A stretch of DNA of 49,612 bases from Maricaulis sp. (GCF_030149425.1 NZ_JASBRQ010000077.1:1-49612); one strand, 5' to 3'; numbered from the stretch's first letter, positions 16,413 to 24,940 are shown. Notes: generated from the letters alone by a model not told the origin. Made by a program: numbers and translations.

Positions 16413-17588
16413 CTATTGATAATCCGACATGTCCAGCAGCGATCGATAAGCGCCGAACGCCGACTCGATCGTCGCATCCGCGGCCGTCCGGGTTGCATCC
16501 GTATCGGATAAGCGCCCCTCCTCAACGAGGATCACGCTCGCCATGTCATGAATGGCGGCCCGCCAGGCCTGTTCGCGCGCATCGCGCTGCATCAGGGTGT
16601 CTTGTCCCTGTTCAAGGCTTGCACCGGCATTGGCCAAGGCCGCCCCGGGCTCGCCGGCGGTGCCGGAGGTCACCGGCACACCGCTCGCCTGGGCCATCGT
16701 CAGCAGGATCTGCGTCGCCGCCTTGCTCGCCATCGCCGCTGTAGACGCCGGGTTGAAGCTCATGCCCTTGACCGAGAAATCACCCTGGGAATTGAGCCGG
16801 AGAACAATATCGCCATTGCCGAAGAAGGTGGCGGCACGCGCCTCGTTGAACTCTTCCGACCAGTATTCCTCGGGAAGATTGGCCAGATGCCAGGCATAAT
16901 CGCTGTCCACGAGGCTGCCATTGCCGATGATTGAGCGCAGGTGAGCCTTGAGCCGGGCCTGTGCATTGGCCACGGCCTGGCTGGCACCGCTTTCGGCCGG
17001 AGCAGGCGCGGGAGCCCCGACCAGGCGACGATGCCGGTCGATGACGCCCTGGGCGTACTCACCGACGAATTCGATCTGGCTGTCCTGCTCGCGGATAAAG
17101 GTCTGATCATAGGCGATGCGGGCGCCGAGCGCTTGCGCAACCGGTCCGCGGATCCAGTAGCGATCCGCCTCGCTGGCACTGCCCAGAGCGGTGTTCAGGG
17201 CCTCGTTCAAAGTCATCGCGCGGCTGATATAGGTGGCAAAAGCGCGGTTGATATCGCTGTCGGGCGCGAGGAAACGGGACAACCCGTCGCTCTGGGTTTG
17301 AACCCAGTCCTTGATGTTCTGGTCCTGGGTGTTGGCGGCCACGGTTTCGAGGGCGCGGGCGACACTGGCAAACTCAACCTCATAGCGCTCACGAAGGGAC
17401 GCCACACGAGCCTCCAGGTCCGCCTGGGTCTGGCGTCGATAGATATGCATGCGGCGCCAATCCTCACCGGCATCGGCCAGGACACGAACTTCATCAGGAT
17501 TAGCGATATCCACGCGGACCTGCAGCGACGAACAGGCGCCAAGACAGGCGCTCAGGCTGATCAGAACGGTCAGGAATATCCGGCTCAT
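16413..17588 (-). CDS. predicted lipoprotein, unknown family
   Basis: A 391-residue protein whose leader ends in LGAC (Cys19), a good lipobox, followed by SSLQVRVDI. The mature part is rich in helices, with heptad-like stretches near residues 50-90 (ADLEARVASLRERYEVEFAS) and 290-340. A low-complexity APAPAPAES linker lies near residue 195. The strand-rich segment FFGNGDIVLRLNSQGDFSVK stands out near residue 258. I do not recognise a domain. Its start overlaps the stop of the upstream lipoprotein by four bases (ATGA), so the two are translationally coupled and may form a complex in the envelope. The outer or inner membrane destination cannot be told firmly. Confidence 0.75.
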   Translation of the reverse strand: MSRIFLTVLISLSACLGACSSLQVRVDIANPDEVRVLADAGEDWRRMHIYRRQTQADLEARVASLRERYEVEFASVARALETVAANTQDQNIKDWVQTQSDGLSRFLAPDSDINRAFATYISRAMTLNEALNTALGSASEADRYWIRGPVAQALGARIAYDQTFIREQDSQIEFVGEYAQGVIDRHRRLVGAPAPAPAESGASQAVANAQARLKAHLRSIIGNGSLVDSDYAWHLANLPEEYWSEEFNEARAATFFGNGDIVLRLNSQGDFSVKGMSFNPASTAAMASKAATQILLTMAQASGVPVTSGTAGEPGAALANAGASLEQGQDTLMQRDAREQAWRAAIHDMASVILVEEGRLSDTDATRTAADATIESAFGAYRSLLDMSDYQ

Positions 17589-18277
17589 TGGCTGTCTCCC
17601 TGGTGGGCATCAAACCAGCCGCGCGCCTCGGCGAAATCACTGAACCCCTCAGATCGCCCCATGGCCCGGGCCAGCGTATTGAGGGCGCGCAGATAGGCCG
17701 CCTCCTTCTGCGTGGCATCATCAATGCCCCGGGCTGCCTCAAGATCCGCTGCCAGGGCGGTTGTCATCGCCTGAGCCCGCGCCGTGCGCACACCGCTCAT
17801 GGCATTGCTTTGTGCCTGCTCGCGCAACTGATCGCGATTGACCAGATTGGTGATCGCCTCGGCCACAGCTTGGCGCTCGGCGAAGCCGCCAATCATATTG
17901 GCCACGCTCTCCGCGTCCGTGCTCATGATCATGACGAAGGCGCCATTATCGGCATCGGGCGACAGGGGCCGGATGGTCTCGCCTTCAACCTTGGGCAGGT
18001 TGGTGAACAAGGCCGGCGTACGCTGGTTCTCCGTGGTGCGCAGCTCGTTGAAGATCAGATCGACCGCGCGCTCATCATAATAGCCGGCCACATAACGCGC
18101 CGAGGACAATGCGGCCGTCCCGCTGACTTCAAGACGGAAGAAATTTGTCGGCTCGCCCGGGCTTTCTTCACTGTAGGAAGCGAAGTAGTGCCGCTCGTGG
18201 ACGGTCGCCCCGCAACCGGCAAGCATGACGGACGTGGCGACTGCAATAACAGCCGCTTGAGGCAATGATCTGGACAT
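17585..18277 (-). CDS. predicted lipoprotein, first gene of a three-gene operon
   Basis: A 230-residue lipoprotein with the lipobox MLAGC (Cys22). The N-terminal half of the mature protein is beta-rich (HYFASYSEESPGEPTNFFRL, then SSARYVAGYYDERAVDLIF). The C-terminal half is helical (AESVANMIGGFAERQAVAEA then TRARAQAMTTALA-type helices). No family is recognised. It overlaps the next lipoprotein gene by four bases and heads an operon with it and a 64-residue protein. The stretch AVDLIFNELRT next to TNLPKVEGETIRPLSPDADN suggests a structured domain, not a simple tether. Confidence 0.75.
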   Translation of the reverse strand: MSRSLPQAAVIAVATSVMLAGCGATVHERHYFASYSEESPGEPTNFFRLEVSGTAALSSARYVAGYYDERAVDLIFNELRTTENQRTPALFTNLPKVEGETIRPLSPDADNGAFVMIMSTDAESVANMIGGFAERQAVAEAITNLVNRDQLREQAQSNAMSGVRTARAQAMTTALAADLEAARGIDDATQKEAAYLRALNTLARAMGRSEGFSDFAEARGWFDAHQGDSQ

Positions 18278-18382
18278 GGCTCCCCCTCTCTCCAGACGGG
18301 AAGTATCACCCAGCTACACAATTCCTGCAAGAATTCATCAAGCCTGAGTTGTGCAAAAAGTGAACGCTCTTTGGCCGTCGCG

Positions 18383-19177
18383 TTACTCCGCCCAGCTGGG
18401 TTTGCGCCGTTCCAGAAAGGCTGTGAGCCCCTCCCGGCCCTCTTCGGAGGAGCGCCGGCGGGCAATACCGCGTGCGGTATGGGTCATCAGCTTGTGATCG
18501 ATCTCTTTGCCGAAGACGTCATCGACAAGCGTTTTGGCATCATGGATCGCCCCCGGGGCGCCTGCAAAAGCGAGCTTGGCGAGATATTCCTCAAGCTCCT
18601 GCATCTCATCGAGCGATGCCACATCATATTGTGCGAGGCCGATCTTGACCGCGAACGCGCCGTCAAACCGCTCGCCGGACGCAAACAGGGCGCGCGCCCA
18701 TTTCGGCCCGATCGCCCGGACCACGAAAGGCGAAATGGTTGCCGGGGTCAGTCCCAGCTTGACCTCGGAGAAGGAGATCTTGGTGTCTTTCATCACCACT
18801 CCCACATCGCAGGCGGCCAGCAGTCCGGCCCCACCGCCCATCGCAGCGCCATGCACCAGGGCCACCGTCATTTGCGGCAGGTCGTAGAGCCGCTTGAGCA
18901 TGGTGGCGAGATTGAAAGCGTCCTCGAAATTATTGTCTTCGGTATAGTGCGCGGCAGCCTTCATCCATTCCAGATCCGCCCCGGCAGAAAAGCTGGGTCC
19001 ATTGCCGCGCAGGAAGACCACGCGGACCTCGTCCAGATTGCCTCTGAGCGTTTCAAAAATGTCCGACAGGCGCGAAATCGTGTCGGCATTGAAGGCATTG
19101 TGCTTGTCAGGCCGGTTCAAGGTAACGACGGCGACACCGGCGCGGGACACGTCGAGGAGAACGGAATCATCGGACAT
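18383..19177 (-). CDS. liuC: enoyl-CoA hydratase family protein, probably methylglutaconyl-CoA hydratase
   Basis: A crotonase-fold protein of 264 residues. It shows LNRPDKHNAFNADTISRL near residue 20, FSAGADLEWMK near 65 (oxyanion-hole loop), and HGAAMGGGAGLLAACDVGV near 110. It also has SEVKLGLTPATISPFVV near 140, where a Glu suited to hydratase chemistry is present. The context decides the substrate: genes for isovaleryl-CoA dehydrogenase and both MCC subunits are on the same strand within 17 kb, so 3-methylglutaconyl-CoA is the likely substrate. The ATG at 19177 gives the normal N-terminus. Assignment to other enoyl-CoA substrates cannot be excluded by sequence alone. Confidence 0.82.
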   Translation of the reverse strand: MSDDSVLLDVSRAGVAVVTLNRPDKHNAFNADTISRLSDIFETLRGNLDEVRVVFLRGNGPSFSAGADLEWMKAAAHYTEDNNFEDAFNLATMLKRLYDLPQMTVALVHGAAMGGGAGLLAACDVGVVMKDTKISFSEVKLGLTPATISPFVVRAIGPKWARALFASGERFDGAFAVKIGLAQYDVASLDEMQELEEYLAKLAFAGAPGAIHDAKTLVDDVFGKEIDHKLMTHTARGIARRRSSEEGREGLTAFLERRKPSWAE

Positions 19178-19313
19178 GGCAAAGGCCCTTCTCAAGCAAA
19201 GCGTGAAGTCGACTATAGGCTTAGCTTGACCCTGCCCGCACGCCAAGGGGCGCGTTGCCGCGGTCAGGCCGGCCCGGGGACCAGGTCAGAAAACGGGCCA
19301 GAAAAAAGGCCGG

Positions 19314-19345
19314 AAAAAAGGGCTGCGAACACGTGCTCGCAGCCC
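19314..19345 (-). terminator. Rho-independent terminator
   Basis: On the minus strand the stem GGGCTGCGA/TCGCAGCCC (19320-19345, nine pairs, eight-base loop) is followed by six T (19314-19319). A second T-tract lies 12 bases further on, within a repeated GGCCNGAAAAAA motif as read on the plus strand (19297-19319). It ends the transcript of the small membrane protein at 19390-19782. Confidence 0.88.
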
Positions 19346-19389
19346 TCAAACAGGTCTCGGTAATATGTGTCAGAGCTGTTCGTCCCGGC

Positions 19390-19782
19390 TTACTCGCCGC
19401 GGAAGAAAATGCCCTTGAGGATCGACAGCACGATGATGGCCAGGAAATAGCCAACCGCCAGAGCGCCGAGATAAAGAAGATAGTCCTGCTGCAGGAATTG
19501 CTGGCCAAATGCGGCCGCGTCGAAACCGTCAGCACCGCCGCCACGGACCATCGGCATGACCACATCGACAATGACGTGGATGATGACACCGACCACCGTA
19601 AAAATCAGGATGGCGCCAAACTCGCGCATCAGCAGGGCCAGCACGAGCGCGATCACGCCCAGCTGAATACCAAGCTGCATCCAGTCAACAACTGCACCGT
19701 CGCCTGCGTGCACAAGCAGACCCGGCATGAAGAACTCGAGGGCCATATTGAGATAGCCCATGATCTGATCCAGAATTTCCAT
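19390..19782 (-). CDS. small membrane protein, paralogue of the neighbouring gene
   Basis: A 130-residue protein with three predicted membrane helices: about residues 36-52, 54-78 and 103-125. It shares the intramembrane pattern HVIVDVVMPMV and the C-terminal YLGALAVGYFLAIIVLSILK with the gene at 19902-20222 (HVALDVLSPVF and YLGLLFVGYLIAVGILFAVK), so the two are tandem paralogues. A GGGAGGGG ribosome binding site precedes the ATG, and a strong terminator follows at 19314-19345. No family name is known to me. The conserved His and Asp inside a helix (HVxxDVxxP) may be functional. It is probably an inner membrane protein. Confidence 0.75.
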   Translation of the reverse strand: MEILDQIMGYLNMALEFFMPGLLVHAGDGAVVDWMQLGIQLGVIALVLALLMREFGAILIFTVVGVIIHVIVDVVMPMVRGGGADGFDAAAFGQQFLQQDYLLYLGALAVGYFLAIIVLSILKGIFFRGE

Positions 19783-19901
19783 TCGCGGTCCCCTCCCGCA
19801 TTAAACAACTCGACGCATCTTACCCCAAGACACACCGTTAACGAAAACTTTCTTCGAAAACTCGGTCAAGAAAAGCGAGTTCTCCTGTGAGGCGAATTTT
19901 C

Positions 19902-20222
19902 TTAACCTTTAATCACAACCCGCTTGACCGCGAAGAGAATTCCCACGGCGATCAGATAGCCGACAAAAAGCAGCCCCAGATAGCGCCAGAAGTAGGGTTC
20001 AAGCACTTCTGGCAGGCGCAAAGGCCCCACTTCGGCGAAGACCGGCGAGAGCACATCGAGCGCGACATGCGCGACGACAGCGCTCACTGCGACAACGAAA
20101 AGCCTGCCCCAGTTGGACATGGCCAGCGCCGCAACAACGGCGACGACCAGCCCCTGGACCGCATTGACCTCATCAAATCCCGCCCGAGCGAAGTCGAGCG
20201 CGTCACGAAACATGTCTTCCAT
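19902..20222 (-). CDS. small membrane protein, paralogue of the neighbouring gene
   Basis: A 106-residue protein with about three membrane helices. It has the same HVxxDVxxP helix (AHVALDVLSPVF) and YLGLLFVGYLIAVGILF C-terminus as the downstream gene at 19390-19782. I chose the ATG at 20222 (MEDMFRDAL) because GGGGGGAA stands upstream; a longer in-frame start at 20267 has no such site. The 119-base gap to the next gene holds an AACTCG/CGAGTT inverted repeat and several TTAA sequences. About 50-60 bases upstream of the start lies TTAA-N6-TTAA (20271-20284), close to but not the canonical N7 CtrA spacing. Confidence 0.72.
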   Translation of the reverse strand: MEDMFRDALDFARAGFDEVNAVQGLVVAVVAALAMSNWGRLFVVAVSAVVAHVALDVLSPVFAEVGPLRLPEVLEPYFWRYLGLLFVGYLIAVGILFAVKRVVIKG

Positions 20223-20369
20223 GGATTTCCCCCCATTGCCCGGCTCAACACGCCGGGCGTCACTCAACCATTAACCGATTTTAACTTTTGCGTCACCGGG
20301 GCAAATCGGCTCCGAACCGGGGGATTGGGAGGCGGCCGGAACGGTTCTGGGGGGTATCTCGTCGCGAAT

Positions 20370-20457
20370 CCGGTGCGATTCACGCGTGATGGAGGCGCGA
20401 TATCTGCGTGCGGCCGGTGCGTTTCACGCGGGCTCGCGGTGCGATATCCGTGTGCAT
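20370..20457. repeat. imperfect 44-bp tandem duplication
   Basis: Two adjacent 44-base units (20370-20413 and 20414-20457), 34 of 44 positions identical by my alignment. Conserved blocks are CCGGTGCG, TTCACGCG and GCGATATC. A third copy begins (CCGGT at 20458) but breaks off. It lies in non-coding DNA between the 20222 gene start and the SOUL gene stop. Confidence 0.7.
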
Positions 20458-20478
20458 CCGGTCCTGTGCGGGACCCGA

Positions 20479-21111
20479 TCAGCCGCTGCGGGCGACCTCG
20501 AACATGACCTCGTTTCGCCGGAAGGGTGTCGGCACCCAGGGCGGATCATAGCGCGCATACATCGCCGTCGAGACAATCTCGAAACCCTGGTCGGTGAGAT
20601 AGTCGCGCAGCTCCTCGGTCTTGGCCATGAAGCGCGCTTCATTGGCACCGCCGGAAAAGCGGATCGCCGCGACCAGGCGTTCGGGCTGTTCGACCAGTTC
20701 AACGCGGGCATCATCGGGTACCGGCAAGGTGTCCATCGTCCACTCCGGCGGCATGACAAAGGCAACGCGCCAGCTGTCACCATTTGTTGCCTGCTGCATC
20801 ACCGGGGTCGTCATGGCGATTTCCTGGGAGCGTTGCTGCACCACCGGCGTGGTCATGGCGATACTGTCGGACCCGGATCCGGAACGCGCCGTATTGCCGC
20901 CGAAAATATAGTTCCCGAGAGGCCGGAAACCGCGATTGCCTGCCGCCCGCATCGAGCCCGTCACCTCGACTTCGGCCAGGATCATCGGCGCATACAGGCG
21001 CAGTTCGATATTACCATCACGGCCAAGAATGCGGTGCGGCGGCTCGTCAGCGGCCATGGCCATTGGACCGGCAAAAACAAGCAGGAGGGCAGCAGCAATT
21101 ACTCGGATCAT
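20479..21111 (-). CDS. SOUL family haem-binding-like protein, exported
   Basis: A 210-residue protein with a cleavable signal peptide (ends near MAMAADEPP), followed by a SOUL/HBP domain. The domain shows IELRLYAPMILAEVEVTGSM at its start, FRPLGNYIFGGN, and the family's IAMTTPV core. That core occurs twice (SIAMTTPVVQQ and EIAMTTPVMQQ), as is common in SOUL proteins. Later parts are FVMPPEWTMDTLPVPDDARV and RYDPPWVPTPFRRNEVMFEV. Family members bind haem or other hydrophobic ligands. In bacteria the role is not settled. The export signal suggests a periplasmic location. It lies 58 bases after the flavodoxin-fold reductase gene on the same strand. Confidence 0.88.
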   Translation of the reverse strand: MIRVIAAALLLVFAGPMAMAADEPPHRILGRDGNIELRLYAPMILAEVEVTGSMRAAGNRGFRPLGNYIFGGNTARSGSGSDSIAMTTPVVQQRSQEIAMTTPVMQQATNGDSWRVAFVMPPEWTMDTLPVPDDARVELVEQPERLVAAIRFSGGANEARFMAKTEELRDYLTDQGFEIVSTAMYARYDPPWVPTPFRRNEVMFEVARSG

Positions 21112-21169
21112 CGGCGGGGCTCCTTGGGATCATGACAGGAGTACGCCGCAAACCGGCTCGCGGATCAGG

Positions 21170-21757
21170 CTAGAGCGCGCGTTCGCCGAGTTTTTCCACG
21201 CGCTTGAGCACGCGGCCGCGGCCTTTATCGCCCATCCCTTCGACCATGCCGATAATGGTGTGCCGGACCGGGCCGAAACCGGCGATTTTCATAATCCCCT
21301 GCTCGGTCGCCTTGAGCGAATGGGCCCCGAAGAGGAAGCGATAGGCCAGGCCCGGCATGCCCATGGTGACGATCAGGCGAGCCGATTTGCCTTTCATCTT
21401 GCCGACCGGAAAGGCGTTCGGATCATCCATCCCGCCCAGAAAGAAGCCTCCGGCCGACGCCGCTTCCAGAAAGGCTTTGAGCTTGGCCGGCAAGGCGCCG
21501 AGCCAAAGGGGATAGATCATGACCAAGTGTTCGGCCTCGGCGATTTTCTGCCGTTCGGTCAGGATCGGCTCCGCCGGATCGCGGGCATAGTCCTCCGCCG
21601 TCTGCACAAAACCGATATCCATCGGCCCGATATTGATCCGGCTGACGCTATGGCCTTCCCATTGTGCGCCGCGTGCATAGGCGTCCGACAAGGCGTCGCA
21701 AAAATGCTTGCCGCCATTTTCCGGATGTCCATTGAGGATGCAGATCGTCTTCGACAT
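21170..21757 (-). CDS. NAD(P)H:quinone oxidoreductase, flavodoxin-like fold
   Basis: A 195-residue FMN/FAD-dependent reductase of the flavodoxin_2 (NQO/MdaB/KefF) type. It has ICILNGHPENGGKHFCDALS at the phosphate-binding N-terminus, HLVMIYPLWLGALPAKLKAF near residue 80, and VTMGMPGLAYRFLFGAH near 130. It likely reduces quinones or electrophiles by two electrons with NAD(P)H. A perfect ten-base inverted repeat (21760-21788) begins three bases upstream of the ATG and contains the likely AAAGGG ribosome binding site, a sign of operator or hairpin control. The adjacent SOUL gene may be co-transcribed. Confidence 0.85.
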   Translation of the reverse strand: MSKTICILNGHPENGGKHFCDALSDAYARGAQWEGHSVSRINIGPMDIGFVQTAEDYARDPAEPILTERQKIAEAEHLVMIYPLWLGALPAKLKAFLEAASAGGFFLGGMDDPNAFPVGKMKGKSARLIVTMGMPGLAYRFLFGAHSLKATEQGIMKIAGFGPVRHTIIGMVEGMGDKGRGRVLKRVEKLGERAL

Positions 21758-21759
21758 GA

Positions 21760-21788
21760 AAATACCCTTTGACCAAGTAAGGGTATTT
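21760..21788. promoter_or_regulatory. inverted repeat overlapping the ribosome binding site of the quinone reductase gene
   Basis: AAATACCCTT (21760-21769) and AAGGGTATTT (21779-21788) are perfectly complementary across a nine-base spacer. On the minus strand the arm nearest the start holds AAAGGG, about seven bases before the ATG at 21757. It could be a repressor operator or an RNA hairpin that hides the ribosome binding site. No T-tract supports a terminator. Confidence 0.6.
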
Positions 21789-21832
21789 CAGTCAGAGCTC
21801 GAATTCAGTGTGGCAGGATGGCGCGGGCCAGA

Positions 21833-22300
21833 CTATTCCTCGCCATGCATCGCCGCCAGGGCGCCGGAAATGAGGTCCTCAAGCGTGCCCTCGGCGCCCT
21901 CATCGATGTGAAAGCTGATCCATTCCAGCGGGATGATGACGGCGGTCGCCTCTTCCTGTTCACGTGCAACAGCGGGCAAGACCTCGCCATCGGCTTCCAC
22001 GGCGACCCAGTCATAACCGTGATCGCGCACAATGAGATCGCCCATGCCGATGGATACGCTTTCGAGCACCTGCATGGCCGGCTCCGGCGCTTCCGGATCA
22101 ATCCCCGCCTCCAGCACACCGGCATAAATCCGGTCGATATCGGACCAGCCCGGGAGGTTGCCGTTGGACAGGCCGGCCGCGTCGTGCAGCACGGCACGCA
22201 AGCGATCCAGTTCGGCGCGGTCCGCATCATTCATGTCGCGGATGGAACCGGCTTCAGCACCGGCATCGCTACCGGCTTGGTCGGATTGATGGTCCATCAT
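21833..22300 (-). CDS. hypothetical acidic protein, DUF3806-like
   Basis: A 155-residue soluble, acidic protein. After an Asp/Ala-rich N-terminus, SVSIGMGDLIVRDHGYDWVA (near residue 80) and TAVIIPLEWISFHIDEGAEG (near 118) resemble the DUF3806 arrangement: an 'early gene stays on' helix with WVxVE, then a PLxxI helix. I consider this tentative. Function is unknown. The start is ATG at 22300 or 22297, preceded by GGAG. The gene follows the MCC beta gene by 55 bases on the same strand, so it may be cotranscribed with it. A short tandem GTGCGACCGCA (2.5 copies, about 22316-22340) lies in the gap. Confidence 0.65.
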   Translation of the reverse strand: MMDHQSDQAGSDAGAEAGSIRDMNDADRAELDRLRAVLHDAAGLSNGNLPGWSDIDRIYAGVLEAGIDPEAPEPAMQVLESVSIGMGDLIVRDHGYDWVAVEADGEVLPAVAREQEEATAVIIPLEWISFHIDEGAEGTLEDLISGALAAMHGEE

Positions 22301-22355
22301 TCTGTCTCCGCTAGAGTGCGACCGCAGTGCGACCGCAGTGCGGCCGCCGCCAGGA

Positions 22356-23963
22356 TTACATCCGGAACACGCCGAACTTGGTTTTCTCGATCGGGGCATT
22401 GAGCGCCGCAGAGAGCGAGAGGCCGAGAACGCGGCGGGTATCGCGCGGGGCGATAATGCCGTCATCCCACAAACGCGCGGTGGAGAAATAGGGATTGCCC
22501 TCTTCCTCATAGCGCTGGCGGATCGGATCCTTGAATTCAGCCTCTTCCTCCGCCGACCACGCTTCGCCGCGATGCTCCATGGCATCGCGCTTGACGGTGG
22601 CCAGAACCGATGCCGCCTGTTCGCCGCCCATCACCGAAATGCGGGCATTGGGCCACATGAACAGGAAGCGCGGGCTATAGGCGCGTCCGCACATGCCGTA
22701 ATTGCCGGCACCATAAGAGCCGCCAATGATGACGGTGAATTTCGGCCCGGCATAGGTCGAGACCGCCGTCACCAGCTTGGCGCCGTCCTTGGCGATACCG
22801 CCAGCTTCATATTTCGAGCCGACCATGAAGCCAGTGATATTCTGCAGGAAAACCAGCGGAATACCGCGCTGAGCACACAGCTCGATGAAGTGGGCGCCCT
22901 TCTGGGCGCTCTCGGAAAAGAGGATGCCGTTATTGGCGATAATACCGACCGGCATGCCGTATAGCCGGGCAAACCCGGTCACCAGCGTTTCGCCATAGAG
23001 TTTCTTGAACTCGTCGAACTCGGAATTGTCGACGATGCGGGCGATCACTTCGCGCACATCATAGGGCGCGCGGATATCAGCCGGGATCACACCGCCCAGC
23101 TCATCGGGGTCATAGGCCGGGTCGCGGGTTTCCTTGATGTCGAGATCGACCGATTTGACCGTGTTGAGATTGGCCACGGCGCGGCGCGCCAGATGCAGGG
23201 CATGTTCGTCATTGGCGGCGTAATGATCGGCCACACCAGAGGTGCGGGCGTGAACGTCGGCCCCGCCCAGGTCTTCCGCGGAAATGATCTCACCCGTGGC
23301 CGCTTTCACCAGCGGCGGCCCGCCGAGGAAGATCGTGCCCTGTTTGCGCACGATGATCGTCTCGTCCGACATTGCCGGCACATAGGCCCCGCCTGCCGTA
23401 CACGAGCCCATCACCACCGCGATCTGGGGAATGCCCTGGGCCGACATATTGGCCTGATTGTAGAAGATGCGGCCGAAATGCTCGCGATCCGGGAAGACCT
23501 CGGCCTGGTGCGGCAGGTTGGCGCCGCCGCTATCGACCAGATAGACGCAGGGCAGACGGTTTTGCATGGCGATTTCCTGCGCCCGCAAATGCTTCTTCAC
23601 CGTCATCGGATAGTAAGCGCCGCCCTTGATGGTCGGGTCATTGCACACGACCATAACTTCGCGCCCCTCGACCCGGCCGATACCGGCGATCACGCCGGCA
23701 CCGTGGACATTGCCCTCATACATGCCGTTCGCCGCCAGGGCGCCGATTTCCAGGAAGGGTGCGCCGGGATCCAGCAGACGCTCGACACGCTCACGCGGCA
23801 CCAGCTTGCCGCGCGACAGGAGTTTTTCGCGCGAGCGCTCCGACCCGCCAAGCGCCGCCTCTGCCGTCTTGGCCTGCAGCTCGTCGAGCAAACCGTCCAT
23901 GGCGGAGGCGTTCTCGCGGAAACTGTCGGAATTTGTATCGATGGCGCTGGTCAGCTGGGACAT
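22356..23963 (-). CDS. mccB: 3-methylcrotonyl-CoA carboxylase beta subunit (carboxyltransferase)
   Basis: The carboxyltransferase chain of MCC, 535 residues, the expected family length. It moves CO2 from biotin on MccA to 3-methylcrotonyl-CoA in leucine breakdown. Diagnostic parts are [20 protein letters not shown] near residue 45, [20 protein letters not shown] near 145 and [16 protein letters not shown] near 190. Later parts are [20 protein letters not shown] near 380 and [20 protein letters not shown] near 415. The last two are typical of MCC beta rather than PccB, whose C-terminus is seen separately at the window end. The partner chain lies 7 kb downstream on the same strand. It is divergent from the DUF5694-like gene. 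Confidence 0.95.
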   Translation of the reverse strand: MSQLTSAIDTNSDSFRENASAMDGLLDELQAKTAEAALGGSERSREKLLSRGKLVPRERVERLLDPGAPFLEIGALAANGMYEGNVHGAGVIAGIGRVEGREVMVVCNDPTIKGGAYYPMTVKKHLRAQEIAMQNRLPCVYLVDSGGANLPHQAEVFPDREHFGRIFYNQANMSAQGIPQIAVVMGSCTAGGAYVPAMSDETIIVRKQGTIFLGGPPLVKAATGEIISAEDLGGADVHARTSGVADHYAANDEHALHLARRAVANLNTVKSVDLDIKETRDPAYDPDELGGVIPADIRAPYDVREVIARIVDNSEFDEFKKLYGETLVTGFARLYGMPVGIIANNGILFSESAQKGAHFIELCAQRGIPLVFLQNITGFMVGSKYEAGGIAKDGAKLVTAVSTYAGPKFTVIIGGSYGAGNYGMCGRAYSPRFLFMWPNARISVMGGEQAASVLATVKRDAMEHRGEAWSAEEEAEFKDPIRQRYEEEGNPYFSTARLWDDGIIAPRDTRRVLGLSLSAALNAPIEKTKFGVFRM

Positions 23964-24103
23964 GAAAAACCTGCTTGAAAAAAAGCGGTTGAAGACGGGG
24001 CGTTGCGGCGCTGATTAACCCGGCGACATGGCGAAAGGCAATCGCTCTTGCATCCAATGAGCGGCGGACAGGCATCGAAGGATCATAACAATAGGGGACA
24101 GAT

Positions 24104-24940
24104 ATGATCCGAGAAACCGCCCTCCTCCTGCTTTCCTTTGCCATGACCACGGGCGCCATGACGACCGGCGCCATGGCCGCGACCACAAAGCTACAAGACC
24201 CGTCCGAGCCGCCGCAGGTGATGGTATTGGGCACCTTCCACTTCAATGGCGGCGGGCAGGACATGATCAATCCGGAAGTGGACGACTTCCTGTCCGATAC
24301 CCGGCAAGCGGAGATCGCCGAGGTCCTGGACCGGCTTGAGGCCTACCAGCCGACCAAGATTTTTGTCGAACTGCAGCCGCAATACGAGGAGCGCTTCAAT
24401 GCGCGCTACCGCGCCTATCGCCGCGGCGAGCATGATTTGACCGTAAATGAGCGCCAGCAGATCGGCATGCGCCTGGCCAGCCGCATGGGGCATGAGCGCC
24501 TCTGGGGTGTCGACCATCAGGGCGGCATGGACTTCGCGGCCATGATGGGTGCAGCCGAAACCGCAGGTCAGACCCGGCTCCTGGCCGAGTGGGACGCCTT
24601 CACCGGACCTCTGCGAGCCCGCATGGAAGACCCGGCGGTTATGGAATTGCCGATCCTGGACCGCCTGATCAGCAATAATGTCCAACAGGTCCGCGACGAG
24701 CATGCGCTCTATTTGCTGCTGGCCCAGATGGGAGCCGCGGACAATCCCGCCGGCGTTGAGGAAATGACCAATTGGTGGGCCCGCAACATGCACATCTACG
24801 CCAATATCGCCCGCTTGGCCGAACCCGGCGACCGTGTGCTGGTGATCTACGGCTCGGGCCACAAATACCTGCTCGACCAGTTCGTCGACGAGGCCCCGAA
24901 CCTGAGCTGGGTCGATCCGCTCGATTATCTCACACGGTAA
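24104..24940 (+). CDS. secreted DUF5694/TraB-ChaN-like protein
   Basis: A 278-residue exported protein. After a signal peptide containing a tandem MTTGA repeat (encoded by two 15-base near-identical units), it has VMVLGTFHFNGGGQDMINPE near residue 40, KIFVELQPQYEERFN near 88 and WGVDHQGGMDF near 138. It ends with RVLVIYGSGHKYLLDQFVD near 245. The GTFHF...E...GxGH pattern is that of DUF5694 and the wider erythromycin-esterase/ChaN/TraB group, whose conserved His and Glu may bind metal. No substrate is known. A good AGGGGACAG precedes the ATG. A large hairpin at 24986-25017 follows the stop. Confidence 0.78.
   Translation: MIRETALLLLSFAMTTGAMTTGAMAATTKLQDPSEPPQVMVLGTFHFNGGGQDMINPEVDDFLSDTRQAEIAEVLDRLEAYQPTKIFVELQPQYEERFNARYRAYRRGEHDLTVNERQQIGMRLASRMGHERLWGVDHQGGMDFAAMMGAAETAGQTRLLAEWDAFTGPLRARMEDPAVMELPILDRLISNNVQQVRDEHALYLLLAQMGAADNPAGVEEMTNWWARNMHIYANIARLAEPGDRVLVIYGSGHKYLLDQFVDEAPNLSWVDPLDYLTR

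Noticed and set aside
20271..20284. CtrA-binding site (TTAA-N7-TTAA) upstream of the 20222 gene
   Set aside because: The spacing is six, not seven, bases and TTAA is the only match, so I do not list it as a site.
22316..22340. 11-base tandem GTGCGACCGCA upstream of the 22300 gene stop/start gap
   Set aside because: About 2.5 copies in a short gap. Could be replication slippage with no function.
24128..24172. 15-base tandem repeat at the start of the DUF5694-like gene
   Set aside because: Only two imperfect copies, within the signal-peptide code. Too short to suggest a special mechanism.
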